Source of the DNA: Molanna angustata
Lineage: Eukaryota; Arthropoda; Insecta; Trichoptera; Molannidae
Length of the DNA stretch: 64,000 bases
NCBI GenBank assembly: GCA_963576475.1
Contig: OY754990.1
Location: forward strand, 5,485,756 to 5,549,755
Direction: 5' to 3'
Part shown: positions 1-10,929 of the stretch, one piece after another
Numbering within the stretch: position 1 is the first letter of the stretch
Layout: the number at the start of each line of letters is the position of its first letter
Position numbers and translations under genes: made by a program
The notes under the pieces: model-generated
Databases searched by the model: none
What the model was told of the DNA's origin: nothing
What the model saw: the letters and a program-made list of their open reading frames with translations, nothing else

Positions 1-860
1 CCAAATTGCCTTTTAATGTATGAAACACTATATGTAATATACATAATTATGTTGATATATTCAAATTAATTATATTGACATATTCTCAAACTCCAAATTA
101 ACTTTCAAAAAACACATAATATCCCAGTTCGTAACCTCTTAATTCTTTCGTTTAAATTTAATTTAATATATAACTTCTCTGTTCATTTTCTCATGTTTAA
201 TTATTGTTAATTTTCATGTTTCATTTGTTTAAGGTGACGGGATAGGCTCCAAGGTACTTTTTGGATGCTCATTACGCCGTACTCTTGAAAGTTACGCCTT
301 CAATAAAAATATATATTAGTCTCTCATTTTTTGTCTATACATTGGCCCGATATACTTTATTTCATCTTGTGTACTTTTTCGTAATATTTTTTTTAATAAT
401 ACCTGTTTTCTCAGATTTTTTATCCATATCTCAAAACTTATAAGGCTTAGAAACATGAATGTTTTTTTAAATGATAGGTATTTTACAAATCTAAACATTG
501 GCTTGGTACGTTTTCACACAATGTTCTCATCTTTTTGTAAAATAAAATAAACCATAGTATTTTATGTAAAGCTCGATTCAAATATACTAACATGGTCGCA
601 CACGATTGTAATCTTTAAGGACATTCATTCTCATACAATAGTTAACAAAGTTTGCATTTGACCTACCTACATTGCCTTACCCTGCCCCTTAATCTTTAAA
701 TCTACAACTCTAAACTTACTATGTAACATCCACCCGCAACATAATAATTATATACATGTAAAATAGACACTGCACCTTCCGTACACTGCATAGTGTAGTG
801 TAGGTAGGAAACTCATATACCTAAATACAATACTTATTATTTGTACTTCCCATATATAAG
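1..860. other. AT-rich intergenic DNA, no gene seen
   Basis: Only short open frames of about 60 residues occur, and they are hydrophobic low-complexity translations of AT-rich DNA. I recognise no domain, RNA gene or repeat terminus. Confidence 0.6.
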
Positions 861-920
861 CTATTATGCGCAGAAATATTTGGGAATATTTGGGCATTCA
901 TGCCTGTGTCTGTGTTTAAT

Positions 921-1644
921 TAAATAAAATAAAATAAAATAAAATAAAATAAAATAAAATAAAATAAAATAAAATAAAATAAAATAAAATAAAATAAAAT
1001 AAAATAAAATAAAATAAAATAAAATAAAATAAAATAAAATAAAATAAAATAAAATAAAATAAAATAAAATAAAATAAAATAAAATAAAATAAAATAAAAT
1101 AAAATAAAATAAAATAAAATAAAATAAAATAAAATAAAATAAAATAAAATAAAATAAAATAAAATAAAAATATAATAAAATAAAATAAAATAAAATAAAA
1201 TAAAATAAAATAAAATAAAATAAAATAAAATAAAATAAAATAAAATAAAATAAAATAAAATAAAATAAAATAAAATAAAATAAAATAAAATAAAATAAAA
1301 TAAAATAAAATAAAATAAAATAAAATAAAATAAAATAAAATAAAATAAAATAAAATAAAATAAAATAAAATAAAATAAAATAAAATAAAATAAAATAAAA
1401 TAAAATAAAATAAAATAAAATAAAATAAAATAAAATAAAATAAAATAAAATAAAATAAAATAAAATAAAATAAAATAAAATAAAATAAAATAAAATAAAA
1501 TAAAATAAAATAAAATAAAATAAAATAAAATAAAATAAAATAAAATAAAATAAAATAAAATAAAATAAAATAAAATAAAATAAAATAAAATAAAATAAAA
1601 TAAAATAAAATAAAATAAAATAAAATAAAATAAAATAAATAAAT
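921..1644. repeat. (AAAAT)n microsatellite, about 145 units
   Basis: A nearly pure pentanucleotide array of about 720 bp. The only clear interruption is near 1168-1175, where the phase shifts. Minus-strand frames stay open because 5-bp units cycle through stop-free Phe/Ile/Leu/Tyr codons. The block follows a short sequence ending in TGTGTCTGTGTTTAAT, so it may have grown from the A-rich tail of a retroposon; that is inference. Confidence 0.97.
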
Positions 1645-2102
1645 ACCACATTATTCGTGAAGAAAAGTTAAAATTTAGAGTTTTTTTTAATAGCAAGAAT
1701 AGTAATTAAAATATTATAATAATAAAAAACTCAGCCGGTAGATTTTCATATTTTCTTCCGATTGAAGTAAAAATCTACTTCATAGGCTTTGTAGTTTTTT
1801 AGTTACTTAAAAAAAACTAAAAAAGGGTTTTACTAAAACCAATTTTACAAGAAAAAACAAATTCAAATTTCATAATAACTTTTGCAATAGTATAAATATG
1901 TAAATATAAACTATTCTTTATTTCAACGACGTATTATCTTTTGAGGGTACTGGGGAAATTATTTTCAAAATATACTATATAGCCTCTTAAGGCGTGAATG
2001 CATGTAAGTAGATAAGAAATGAGTTTTTGTATGTCAGGAAGATGGTTGGTATCTGTCGTCTGCGCCAGTAGTGTACTCACCTTTTCAAACAAAAAAAAAT
2101 AC
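1645..2102. other. AT-rich spacer, no feature seen
   Basis: No coding potential or recognised repeat between the microsatellite and the tRNA-like element. Confidence 0.5.
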
Positions 2103-2228
2103 AAATTGGTCGGTGGCAGAGCGGCTAGCGGACTGGATTAGTATAATAAAAAGTTCGCGAGTTCGAATCTCGCCTCGACCGATTTCGTTCACCTGTAGCT
2201 CTAGCATTACTTCTTAATTTATAGAATA
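2103..2228 (+). mobile_element. tRNA-derived SINE (family S1)
   Basis: The tRNA-like head spans about 2106-2181. It has a box A-like TGGCAGAGCGG, a box B GTTCGAATC, a perfect 5-bp T stem (GCGAG/CTCGC) and an acceptor-like pairing of GGTCGG with TCGACC. The anticodon region is an AT-rich loop without a usable tRNA fold, so this is a SINE head and not a functional tRNA. The following body TTTCGTTCACCTGTAGC recurs after the deleted copy near 50.95 kb, which supports a dispersed SINE family. A decayed third head lies near 36.65 kb. Confidence 0.65.
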
Positions 2229-2690
2229 CTAGCGTACCCGACAGACGTTGTCCTGCCAGAACAATTTGTGAAACAAAAAAGTATATTATGTATCATATAT
2301 TTGAATCATATGTATGTATGTTATGATTCGATGAGCAAACTTATAGTTTCTTGTTCGATGAGCCGCTAAACACTGTGAGGTTAGATTGATTGTCATTTCG
2401 TATACAATTGCAATACAGCATAGATGGTCAGATTTCTTCGTGTTAGATGGAAAAAAATAAACATTGCTAATTCGACATTAGCGCCACCTATAATAATTTA
2501 TAGTTAAGAAAAATCATATTTTCTATTTTCCTTTTATTATATTAATGTTTAAAATTCAATTTTATGAATCTAAACCATTCAGGGACTCACAAACACACAC
2601 AAAACATATCATGAAAATTGGTTCAGCCGTTTAGGAAGAGTTCAGTGACATACACACGTACAGAAGAATTATATATGTAAAGATATGCAT
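2229..2690 (+). mobile_element. Non-autonomous arthropod repeat
   Basis: The segment opens ACTAGCGTACCCGACAGACG and closes with a block containing GGTTCAGCCGTTTAGG and an ATATATGTAAAGAT end. Both end blocks resemble a widely dispersed insect repeat that is often classed with non-autonomous Helitron-like elements, but I cannot prove the class here. It carries no open reading frame. A partial relative of the right-hand block (AAACGGTTTAGGAGTAC) occurs near 8.59 kb. Confidence 0.45.
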
Positions 2691-3228
2691 GATGGATGTG
2701 TATGTTTTGTTCCAAGGATTATATTCTTTAAAAAATATTCAATATCGAAAGTGACTTTGCCTACATTGGTTTTATGCAGCTTGTTTTATGACAAAAAGAC
2801 TCGGGTTGTAAAAAGTGTAAGATCTTAATATCCAAACTCCGCATAGACGAGAGAGAGAAACATCTGGTATATTTGAATTTATTTTCTGTAGAGTTTTGTT
2901 ATTTTAAAAAATCGCTAGATGGCGTGATAGTAATATATCTTCATTTCTTGCCAAGCTAGGAGGGAAAATATTATTTTCAAAAATGAAATTCTCCCCTTTT
3001 TGGGTTGCGTATTGGGTAAAAACGTAATTTTTCGCTGTAGCATATTTCAAACAATCTGTATATTTTGTTTTTATTTTTTAATGACGCCATTTGTATTTTG
3101 TGGTTGGCGGACTCAACTTCACTACAGACTTTCTCTAGCCATATATATCTCGCATACTTTTACAGTGTTACTATTGAGTTCTACAATCGAATCAATTACA
3201 ATTTACATATTAATTTATTTCATAGTAT
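2691..3228. other. AT-rich spacer, no gene seen
   Basis: A 104-residue frame crosses the end of this stretch into the hairpin block. It has no family resemblance and appears fortuitous. Confidence 0.5.
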
Positions 3229-3312
3229 TACATTCACCAAAACATTGCACAGTAGATGTGCAATGTTTTGGTGAATGTATTGCTACATTCACCCAAACAT
3301 TGCACATCTACT
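3229..3312. repeat. Nested inverted repeats with alternative hairpins
   Basis: A 22-bp arm at 3229-3250 (TACATTCACCAAAACATTGC...) is perfectly inverted at 3258-3279 across a 7-nt loop. A third copy at 3284-3305 has one mismatch. The middle arm plus the loop (3251-3279) also pairs with 3284-3312 over 29 bp with one mismatch and a 4-nt loop. The middle copy can therefore pair with either neighbour. Confidence 0.9.
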
Positions 3313-3564
3313 AAATAATACATAAACATTTAATCACTAAGTTTTATCGCTATGGTACGAGTAGACATTTATATGAAAACGACGAATCAATAATTTACAT
3401 GTAAGGATTGTGTAAAAAGGATCAACAAAATTTTCAAAACAAATAAAAAGCTATACAAAAAAAGAATGATATAAACAAAAAAATAAATGGTACAATTTTT
3501 TGATTTTATTATGAAATATATGTATTGTATTTTTTTTTCTTGTCTAAGATTCAAAGGCAGTTCA

Positions 3565-3645
3565 TTCTTCTATCTTGACACACATACATCACCTCATCAA
3601 CATTGATACACTGTCTCATACACTCATCTTGCTAGGAATGCAATT
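3565..3645 (-). pseudogene. RTE-like LINE 3' remnant
   Basis: Read on the minus strand, this matches the end of the better-preserved plus-strand copy at 61.20-61.27 kb (codons for a ...CMNVDEATNVCQDRS segment). It is a short decayed fragment. Nearly the same 80 bp recur at about 4543-4622. Confidence 0.55.
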
Positions 3646-3699
3646 TTTTTTTTATTTCAATTTACGGTTTGATAACCTTTTACACATACAAGTATACAT

Positions 3700-4230
3700 A
3701 ATATATTAAAAACAACATAATTAAAAAAAAACAAATAAATATATAAAATGAAAATAAAAAATGAATAACAATATTAAAAAGGTAATAACATGTAAAAATA
3801 TGTAAAAAATAATGAAAAATATTTAAATAAATATGTAAAAAAAAACATGCGAAAAACATTCAAAAATATGTAAAAGAAATAAACAAAAAACATGTAAAAA
3901 AATTAACAAAAAACATGTAAAAAATAATGAAAATCATGTAACAAATATGTAAAAAATTAACAAAAAAATATATATATTATGTAAAAAATATGTAAAAAAC
4001 ATGTAAAAAATAATGCAAAAACATGTAAAAAAATAAACAAAAAACATGAAAAAACTAAACAAAAATCATTAAAAAAATATGTAAAAAAAATATGTGAAAA
4101 ACATGTAAAAAAAATATGCAAAAAAATAAACAAAAAACATGCAAAAAATATGTAAATAAACAATGAAGAACATGTAAAAAATATGACAAAAAGTAAACAT
4201 ACATGCAAAAATTAATACAGGAAAAAAGAA
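3700..4230. repeat. A-rich degenerate tandem repeat
   Basis: Imperfect iteration of a unit close to AAAAAACATGTAAAAAATAA, with ATGTAAAAA recurring every 15-30 bp. Minus-strand frames of 67-94 residues here are Phe/Leu/Cys translations of the repeat and are not genes. Confidence 0.8.
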
Positions 4231-4489
4231 ATGTGAAAAGTAGTTTAAAAACCGACAAAATAATCTAATGCTTGGTCTCATTAACAAGTGCAGTGTATAG
4301 GCAACTTCTATAGATACCGATCGAGTCATTAAATATATCTGTGTATTGTGCATACTGATACTAATTTTACTTCATATTTGTAATAACAATGTATATAACA
4401 GAAATAAAATATCTTCTGTATATAGGAAAATTGAGTGATTAACTTCATATTGATATTGTATGTGTCTTTATAGACAAGTGTATTTTTTA

Positions 4490-4625
4490 CTCTCCACTTC
4501 TATCTTCCTCAAGGGGTAGGCAGTGAGAACCGAACACCGCATTCTTCTATCTTGAAACATACATCGCCTCATCAACATTGATACACTGTCTCATACATGC
4601 TCATCTTGCTAGTAATGCAATTTTA
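4490..4625 (-). pseudogene. RTE-like LINE 3' remnant, second copy
   Basis: It includes GAGAACCGAACACCGC, the complement of the GGCGTTCGGTTCTCTC block at the end of the 61-kb copy, followed by the same 80 bp as in 3565-3645. Together with that copy it brackets the A-rich repeat, so one insertion followed by internal expansion, or a local duplication, is possible. Confidence 0.55.
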
Positions 4626-5344
4626 TTTAAAATTTCTCAACAGGTATCATGTAGAAAATGCATACTATGAGTTTCGTGACAATGTTTTTGTGTGTATGTT
4701 GTACTGTGAAAACTTTTGACCTCTGGGAATCATATATTTGTTTGAGAATCTAATAGAAATGTACTTCATAAAAATGCATTTAGAGATTGTAAACTTTTCA
4801 AGAAGAAAAAAATGAACAATTACTATGGTGTGGAGAGTTTAGTGTTGGCTACAACCCACTCGTTTATATATGTCACATGGAGTAATTTTTCAAGACGAGT
4901 TAAATTACTGCAGACTGCTTGGGTTACAATTTTAGTAACACATATTTTTTGTAATGTATAATTTTTTCACTGTTTGTTTGCTTAAAAATAAATAAATAAA
5001 TAATCAAATCTCTTTTTAAACATGGTTTTAATAATGATTCTTTGAAAGACTTCTAAAGACACCAAAGTTGTATACAAATTATATTACATTTAATCATATT
5101 TTGTACAGAGTTTCTCTTATAGGATAAAATATTTATCTTATGGTACTTTCCCAATAACAAATTTGTTTCATTCAGATAAGTTTCTCCAAAGTAATCTACG
5201 GAACAAAATGAAATATGGCTTCAATCACTCAAATTATGACAGAATTGATCCCAATTCAGTATATGAAATATTATATTCTATAAATATATTAAGAAGTACT
5301 TTGAATATCCATTCATACCAGCCAAGTGACAAAAAAAGCGACAT
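4626..5344. other. AT-rich spacer with a dispersed 'ggcyacaaccc' motif
   Basis: No gene is seen. The motif GTGTTGGCTACAACCCACTC near 4841 is related to the motif iterated at 6.95-7.6 kb and present singly near 30.85 and 31.91 kb. Confidence 0.5.
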
Positions 5345-5351
5345 GGCCCCA

Positions 5352-5686
5352 TAGACTTTCATATAATACACTAGATGTCGTAGTTAGCAAATTTTGTATG
5401 AATCGAATGTGAGTCATTTTTCGGGGAGGATTTTTGACGTTTTTGTTCCAGACCACGTCGTTTTTCTATAGAAAATAACGACTAATGTGAATTGTTTTCG
5501 GATTTATTTGTCTAAAAAACATTTTAATTATTAATAATTTAGAGAACATTTATCTAGGATGTGTTGAAATGTAAGGAAAACTGAAATATTATGTTGCCAA
5601 CCAAAACGTCAAACTCGCGATATTCCATGACTCACTTTTTGCACAGAGTACTACATCTAGGTATATTAATATAAAAATCTATGAAC
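5352..5686. mobile_element. MITE, family M1, with target duplication
   Basis: A 335-bp element flanked by the direct repeat GGCCCCA (5345-5351 and 5687-5693). Its ends are inverted: TAGACTTTCATATAATA with CTAGATGTCGTAG on the left, and CTACATCTAG with ATAAAAATCTA on the right. A second copy lies at 54367-54675, also flanked by an 8-bp direct repeat. The 7-8-bp duplications fit a hAT-type non-autonomous element; the class is inferred. No ORF. Confidence 0.75.
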
Positions 5687-5754
5687 GGCCCCAGTAGGAT
5701 GTATATGTTGGAAATTTTGTTGGATATTGTAAATTAGAATATTGATTATATTAT

Positions 5755-6370
5755 TGACAAACTTTTTAATCTCTCAATAGAGACGAAGTTTGGATATTAT
5801 AGAAGAACCAGGAACTCAAGGCACCTACAGGGCTTACGACCTGTCATCGGCTGGTTTACGTGATCACTTTATTCGCTTGCGCAACGTTCACCAATTATGC
5901 CTTTATTGAGTTTCCTAATCAATGTAATTTTTGAAAGTTGTGTATATTTGAATACTGTGTAACAATTCACCCGAAAGTAATGCATTATTATTACTATTGC
6001 CATCTATGAAGTAATGAAGAAACCTTTTTTTGTAACTCCATCCTATTGAGAAATTGGTTTAGGTATTTGTAAACAATGATAGCAACAGTCCTTATAAATG
6101 AGGCCACCCCAGAACTGCGCCAGAAATATTATTTAATTTTTGGCTTGTTTACCTACTTGTACCAGTGTGTATGTAAATCGAATATTTTTTAATTGCATAT
6201 ACGCAAACATCGGATTTTCTCCTCGTCGGGAGTCAAATGATATTTTTGAATAATGTGTAAACAATTAATCTGAATAATTTGAAATTATACTATTGCCATC
6301 TATGAGGTAACGAAAAAAACTTTTTTGAAGAAAAAAACCAATGTTTGCATATATGCAATTAAAAAATATA
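5755..6370. mobile_element. Dispersed element family E (end A to end B)
   Basis: Left end TTGACAAAC...TCAATAGAGACGAAG is followed by ACCTGTCATCGGCTGGTTTA, GCGCAACGTTCACCAATTAT and CCATCTATGA blocks, then the right end TTGCATATACGCAAACATCG and GGGAGTCAAATGATATTTTT. The same blocks in the same order, or in exact reverse complement, occur near 10.0-10.4, 37.9, 41.3, 55.2-55.8 and 58.2-58.9 kb. It has no ORF and no recognised terminal signature. Confidence 0.75.
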
Positions 6371-6414
6371 TAAGAATTGATTGTTGATTGTTTGATTATT
6401 TTTTGGGTTTATTA

Positions 6415-6835
6415 TTTATTTATTTATTTATACATCGTCTTGTACATAATATAAACAAATATAATTGTACACTGGCGGGCTTATTGCCATTAGGCGATTT
6501 CTTCCAACCAACCAGATTACGAAGTATTACAACATTGTGTATGTACAACAGCAAATAAATATGAGTAAAAGAAATCAATGAAAATACGTATAACACTTAC
6601 ATAAATACTATTAAAACAAAAAAATAATAATAATAATTCATAGCAAGAAAAAAAGATATGGTAAGGACAGGAAAGGAAATCGGGATCAGGTGTTCAAGGA
6701 TAAATATTCCTTCTTTAGTTTTTTCTTGAAAATACTAAGTGAGTTAGACGACGCAATATCCGGACTAAGGCTATTCCATAATCTAGCTGATTGTACTTCG
6801 AACGAAGAGCTGAGAAATTCTGTATTCTGTATTAT
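6415..6835 (-). pseudogene. Jockey-like LINE 3' end (family J), 5'-truncated
   Basis: On the minus strand this reads the C-terminus of an ORF2 (SARLWNSLSPDIASSNSLSI, then FKKKLKKEYLSLNT and stop) followed by a 3' UTR. The UTR contains a GGTTGGTTGGAAGAAA block, a small hairpin and a TAAATAAA-type tail. The plus-strand copy at 28.7-29.6 kb has the same layout. Other family-J 3' ends lie at 55.33, 60.89 and 61.85 kb. Confidence 0.75.
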
Positions 6836-6954
6836 TATATACTAGCTTTTATGTCCCGCCGTTGGCCAAGAATGTAAAATTGTGAAGAAATAAGCAATCG
6901 TTTTTTATAATATTGTCACCCAATTATTTTGCAATATCGGACTATGAAAAGTGG

Positions 6955-7660
6955 TTTGAAATTTGATTGAGTTTAAGCATTGTAAAATGTTCAAGTGATG
7001 GCCACAACCCATTCTTTTTTATATATTGCTATAAAGTGTGAATGAAGTATAATATACAATTTCTGCACGCATGGACTATGCGAAATGGTTTTAAATATAT
7101 GACTATTTATCAACGTTGTAAAGATATTGGTTTGGCCACAACCCCCATTTTTAAATATTATCATCGAAAACAAATTGTAATATGTACCTATTGAAAATTT
7201 AGTAATTTTGGATGTTGGAATGTGGTTAAAATTTGATTAAATCATGTACCGAAAAGATCTAGCGTTGGTCACATCCCATTCGTTTTTATATTTTTTCATC
7301 AAGTGTGCATTATATTTTTGCACAATTAGAGTGATAGACTTAAAATTGACACAAAAGTCTACATTAACGAAGAAGAAGAAGACTTAAACTATAGTAAATA
7401 GTTTTTAATTTGAATATAAACGTTGTGAATAGTTCAGTAATGGCCACAACCCCCATTCTTTAAATATCGTCAACGAAATCAAATATGAAGGTGTTGAAAA
7501 TTATTCAAAATAGGATGATATAAATGGTTTAAATTTGATTAAACAAAAGTATTGAAAAGATTCTAGTGCAGGTTACATCGTCACATCCCACATCCCATTC
7601 GTTTTTACATATGTATTTTCATCAAGTGTGCATATCGTTAATAATATTTCTGCACAATAG
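6955..7660. repeat. Degenerate array around a 'ggccacaaccc' motif
   Basis: The motif GATGGCCACAACCCATTC and variants recur near 6997, 7132, 7264, 7438 and 7573, each followed by a T-rich stretch and often CATCAAGTGTGCAT. Spacing is 130-175 bp. The monomers are much diverged, so this looks like an old tandem array. Confidence 0.6.
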
Positions 7661-7985
7661 ACTATTAGACTTAAAACTAACCCAAAAGTCTAAATAAAAA
7701 AGAGAAGAATAAGTATAAGACTATAAGAAATAGTTTGTATAAAAAACTATCCCAATGGTCTACATAAAATAAGAAAACATACACAAAATAGAAGAATTAG
7801 ACTATTGGAAATAGATTGTATAAAAACTGACTAAAAGGTCTTCATAAAAAAAAGAAGATTAATCTATAGGAAATAGTTTTGTATAAAATTCAACAAAGAA
7901 AACGAAGAAAAAGACTAAAGGAAATAGTTTGTGTAAAAACTGTAAAGTCTACATAAAATTAAGAAGAAAAAGAATTAGACTCCAT
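7661..7985. repeat. Degenerate tandem repeat, about 80-90 bp unit
   Basis: Four or so imperfect copies of a block containing GACTAT.GGAAATAGTTTGTA (dot is variable), AAACT and GGTCTACATAAAA. No coding signal. Confidence 0.6.
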
Positions 7986-7989
7986 GAAC

Positions 7990-8165
7990 CGTCGCTTCAG
8001 ACCCTTCAGTACCTCCCGTCCCTTCAATCCATCATTACATCCCTTTCAATCAGGCCCTTCAGTACCTCCCGTCCCTTCAGGCCCTTTTATACTTCCCATC
8101 CCTTCAGGCCCTTTAGTGCATCCCATACCTTCATTGCATCCCGTCCCTTCAGTCGCTTAAGAAAT
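7990..8165. repeat. C/T-rich tandem repeat
   Basis: Imperfect repeats of CCCTTCAGGCCCTT and CAGTACCTCCCGTCCCTTCA, giving a local pyrimidine-rich strand in otherwise AT-rich DNA. The 80-residue plus-strand frame over it is a repeat translation. Confidence 0.8.
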
Positions 8166-8550
8166 GTTTAAATCCAGAAACCATCCTGGAAGAACCGCGA
8201 AGAGATGAAAGGACCTTCTTTTCCCAGGATACTCCACCTTCAAAGGTAAAATGACTAAATACACGAAGAAGAAGAAGAAAAAAGTTTAAATTCAGATACC
8301 TGCGAAGATATGGAAGGAAAATTGGACCTTCTTCTCCCAGGATAGACCTCCTTCATAGGTAAAATGACAAAATACACGAAGAAGAAGAAGAAGAAGAAAA
8401 AAGTTTAAATCCAGAAATCTGCGAAGAGATGGAAGGACAGTCGGACCTTCTTTTCCCAGGATATTCCCCCTTCATAGGTAAAATGACAAAATACACGAAG
8501 AAGAAGAAGAATAAGAAAAAAGTTTTAATCCAGAAACCATCCCGGGCATA
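8166..8550. repeat. About 120-bp tandem repeat with GAA tract, ~3 copies
   Basis: Three copies of a unit containing TTTAAATCCAGAAA, GCGAAGAGATGGAAGGA, CCTTCTTTTCCCAGGATA and GGTAAAATGACAAAATACAC, each ending in a GAAGAAGAA tract of different length. Confidence 0.85.
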
Positions 8551-9452
8551 CGCTCGACAATTCACCAAAGTTTCATTTTAATCGGACAAACCTAAACGGT
8601 TTAGGAGTACATCGCATACATGCATAAATAAACAAATAAAATAATTTTCCGATAGAAAATCAGTATATTGTTGATTTGTAAGTAAATAGTAATAGGTAGG
8701 TACCTACCTACAACAATGTTCTAAATAAATTCGATTCCTAACAAATTTTATTTGAATATCACATTCTTTCTGTAGCCATAGAAACGATTCGAACACGTAA
8801 GTAATATCGAATGGTTCGGATACATTTTTTGAATATGTAGGTACCTACATTGGTTTGTTCGATGCCATAAAAATGAAAATTGTCCGAAATATCAAATATT
8901 ATATACAAATTATGCAATTTTATTATGCCTATATCTTTACTAATAATTAACAGACTTTTACAATATATGTCTTAAATCTTGCTGTAATGTCTTGTGTTTC
9001 ATTTTATTATTTCATAATTACATTTATTTCAAAGGTTTATTATTTTCAAGAACATATTCATTCGGTAGGAAAATGAAATATTGTATGAAAAGATATTAAA
9101 ATGGCGGCATTTATGTACAAAACGCTTACTTTAAAAATAAGTTAAACATTATAATTATACAAAATATTCACCATGTTTTTCACTTAAACGCTAAGTTATA
9201 CTTGAAAGTAAATTTTTTTCGTGTAAATACGTACTTCTAACTTTTAAACTAACAAATATTTGCGTGCAAAATGTACACTTTTTTGACAGATACGACTTGG
9301 AAAATTTTGTATGAAAAAAATAATTATTGAAATATTTTTAAAATTCAGCATATTTATCGCATTATTTTTAGCGTGACACTGCATCAGGTATACAGGTACA
9401 CGTTCGCACATAAATTAGATTTTTAGATGCTCTTAGTTTTTCAGAAGGCGTG
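8551..9452. other. Intergenic DNA, no gene seen
   Basis: AT-rich. It contains the GGTAGGTACCTACC palindrome near 8695-8708 and another GTAGGTACCTAC near 8837. This motif is common in moth and butterfly DNA; no other structure is recognised. Confidence 0.55.
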
Positions 9453-9493
9453 AGACAAACACACACACACACACATACACACACACATACACT
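9453..9493. repeat. (CA)n microsatellite
   Basis: An interrupted CA dinucleotide tract. Confidence 0.9.
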
Positions 9494-9559
9494 AACATTT
9501 TGATTGCTTTATTACTTTAGATTTAGTTATAGAAATGGTAAATTCGTTGTTTTGTGCGT

Positions 9560-9645
9560 GTATTTACCTCTTTTATTTTCGATTCCGGCTCTTACGGGAC
9601 ACTAGAAAACAATAATAGAAAAGAGTGGAAACACTATTATAAGTC
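9560..9645 (-). mobile_element. Dispersed repeat family D fragment
   Basis: The minus strand matches the plus-strand segment at 16.95-17.03 kb, including TCTATTATTGTTTTC and GTGTCCCGTAAGAGCCGG. Non-coding fragment. Confidence 0.65.
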
Positions 9646-9839
9646 GGTGCCTCACAAATAATATGTACTTGGTTCAGGGACATGTTAATTCTTTTTTTAA
9701 AAAAATCTTCCAGGCAAACATAACGTGTATAGATACAATTCCGTCATCTTTGACGGGATCTAACTAGTAGTAAATTATCTACTTTTTTGAGATACGGCAC
9801 CGTATACCTACCCGAACACAAGCATTTTTGATATTGAGA

Positions 9840-9980
9840 TACCACCCGCGAGGATAGACAATATAAAATTAAATATCATACTTTTCACTGGCCACAATAT
9901 ACTTTACAATAATAAATCTTCAATGTGAAGAACAATCCATCAAACGTTTTATGTATATGATTCGATATCAGCGGGTGGTA
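9840..9980. repeat. Mini-element with 10-bp inverted ends
   Basis: TACCACCCGC at 9840-9849 is perfectly inverted at 9971-9980, enclosing 121 bp of AT-rich DNA. I saw no second copy in the window, so a transposon origin is only suggested. Confidence 0.4.
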
Positions 9981-10009
9981 GCAGACACATAAATGCTGTA
10001 ATTTGTAAG

Positions 10010-10385
10010 GTGTATCATATGAACAGGTGCTAACATAATAAGGAACAAAAACCTTTTTTTGTATTTTTTTAACTTATAATATTACCTTGCAATAATAACA
10101 TAAAAAAACTGTTGCTTTCATTGTTTACAACAAACCAACTTGTCAATAGATGGCGTTACAATAAGGTTTCTTTGTTACTTCATAGATGGCGATAGTAAAA
10201 ACAGCTTATTTTCAAACGATAGTAAGGGAACACAATAAGAAGGCGTTATTTGTGAACGTTGTGCAAGCGCATAAAGTGATAACGTAAACCGGCCGATGAC
10301 AGGTCGTAAGCCCTGTAGGTGCCTCGATTTCCCGGTTCTCCTATAATATTACAACTTTGTCTCCATTCCGATTTAAAAAAATGTC
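10010..10385. mobile_element. Element family E copy, reverse orientation
   Basis: Carries CATAGATGGCG, the GCGCATAAAGTGATAACGTA and CCGATGACAGGTCGTAAGCC blocks and a CTTTGTCTCCATTCCGAT end, in reverse complement of the 5.8-kb copy. Confidence 0.7.
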
Positions 10386-10424
10386 ATCAAGACAAATCGG
10401 TTTTGTGGGAATTTTTAAAATCAT

Positions 10425-10446
10425 ATTTATTTATTTATTTGTTTGT

Positions 10447-10493
<47 letters not shown>

Positions 10494-10640
10494 CTTATTT
10501 ATTTATTTATTTACTTATTTATTTATTTATTCAGATATTTATTTATTTATTTTTTATTTATTTCTTTGTTTATTTATTTATTTACATTTTATTTATTTCT
10601 TTGTTTATTTATTTCTTTGTTTATTTAAATATTTTTTTTT
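10425..10640. repeat. (ATTT)n microsatellite
   Basis: TTTA tetranucleotide repeats with scattered substitutions. The overlapping Tyr/Leu/Phe/Ile frames of up to 145 residues are repeat translations. Confidence 0.95.
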
Positions 10641-10929
10641 AAACAGAGAAACAGTCAAACAATATACAATACAAAAAAATAAGTGTTACTTAAATTGTAA
10701 ACCAAAACATGCAGTAATTTTATTCGTCTTGAAGAAATTTTCCATATATAAAAATGTGACCATATATAAAAAAGTATTAATTTGGTCTATATAGGTACCT
10801 AGGTACCTACAGCAGAACAAAATATTAATAGGAAGGAAAAAATAACAAAAATGGTTTGTAAATGTGTTCATGAGGAAGGAAAAGGAATGGAAGGGAAATC
10901 AGAATCATTGCAACGTTATCAACCCCTTA

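Noticed and set aside
864..1696. Two minus-strand frames of about 260 residues
   Set aside because: They are translations of the AAAAT microsatellite (Phe-Ile-Leu-Tyr repeats).
2103..2182. Functional tRNA gene
   Set aside because: Box A and B and a T stem exist, but the anticodon arm is AT-rich and unpaired; a deleted copy recurs at 50.9 kb with the same downstream body, so it is a SINE.
3957..4353. Minus-strand membrane-protein-like frames rich in Phe
   Set aside because: They are translations of the A-rich degenerate repeat and mimic hydrophobic segments.
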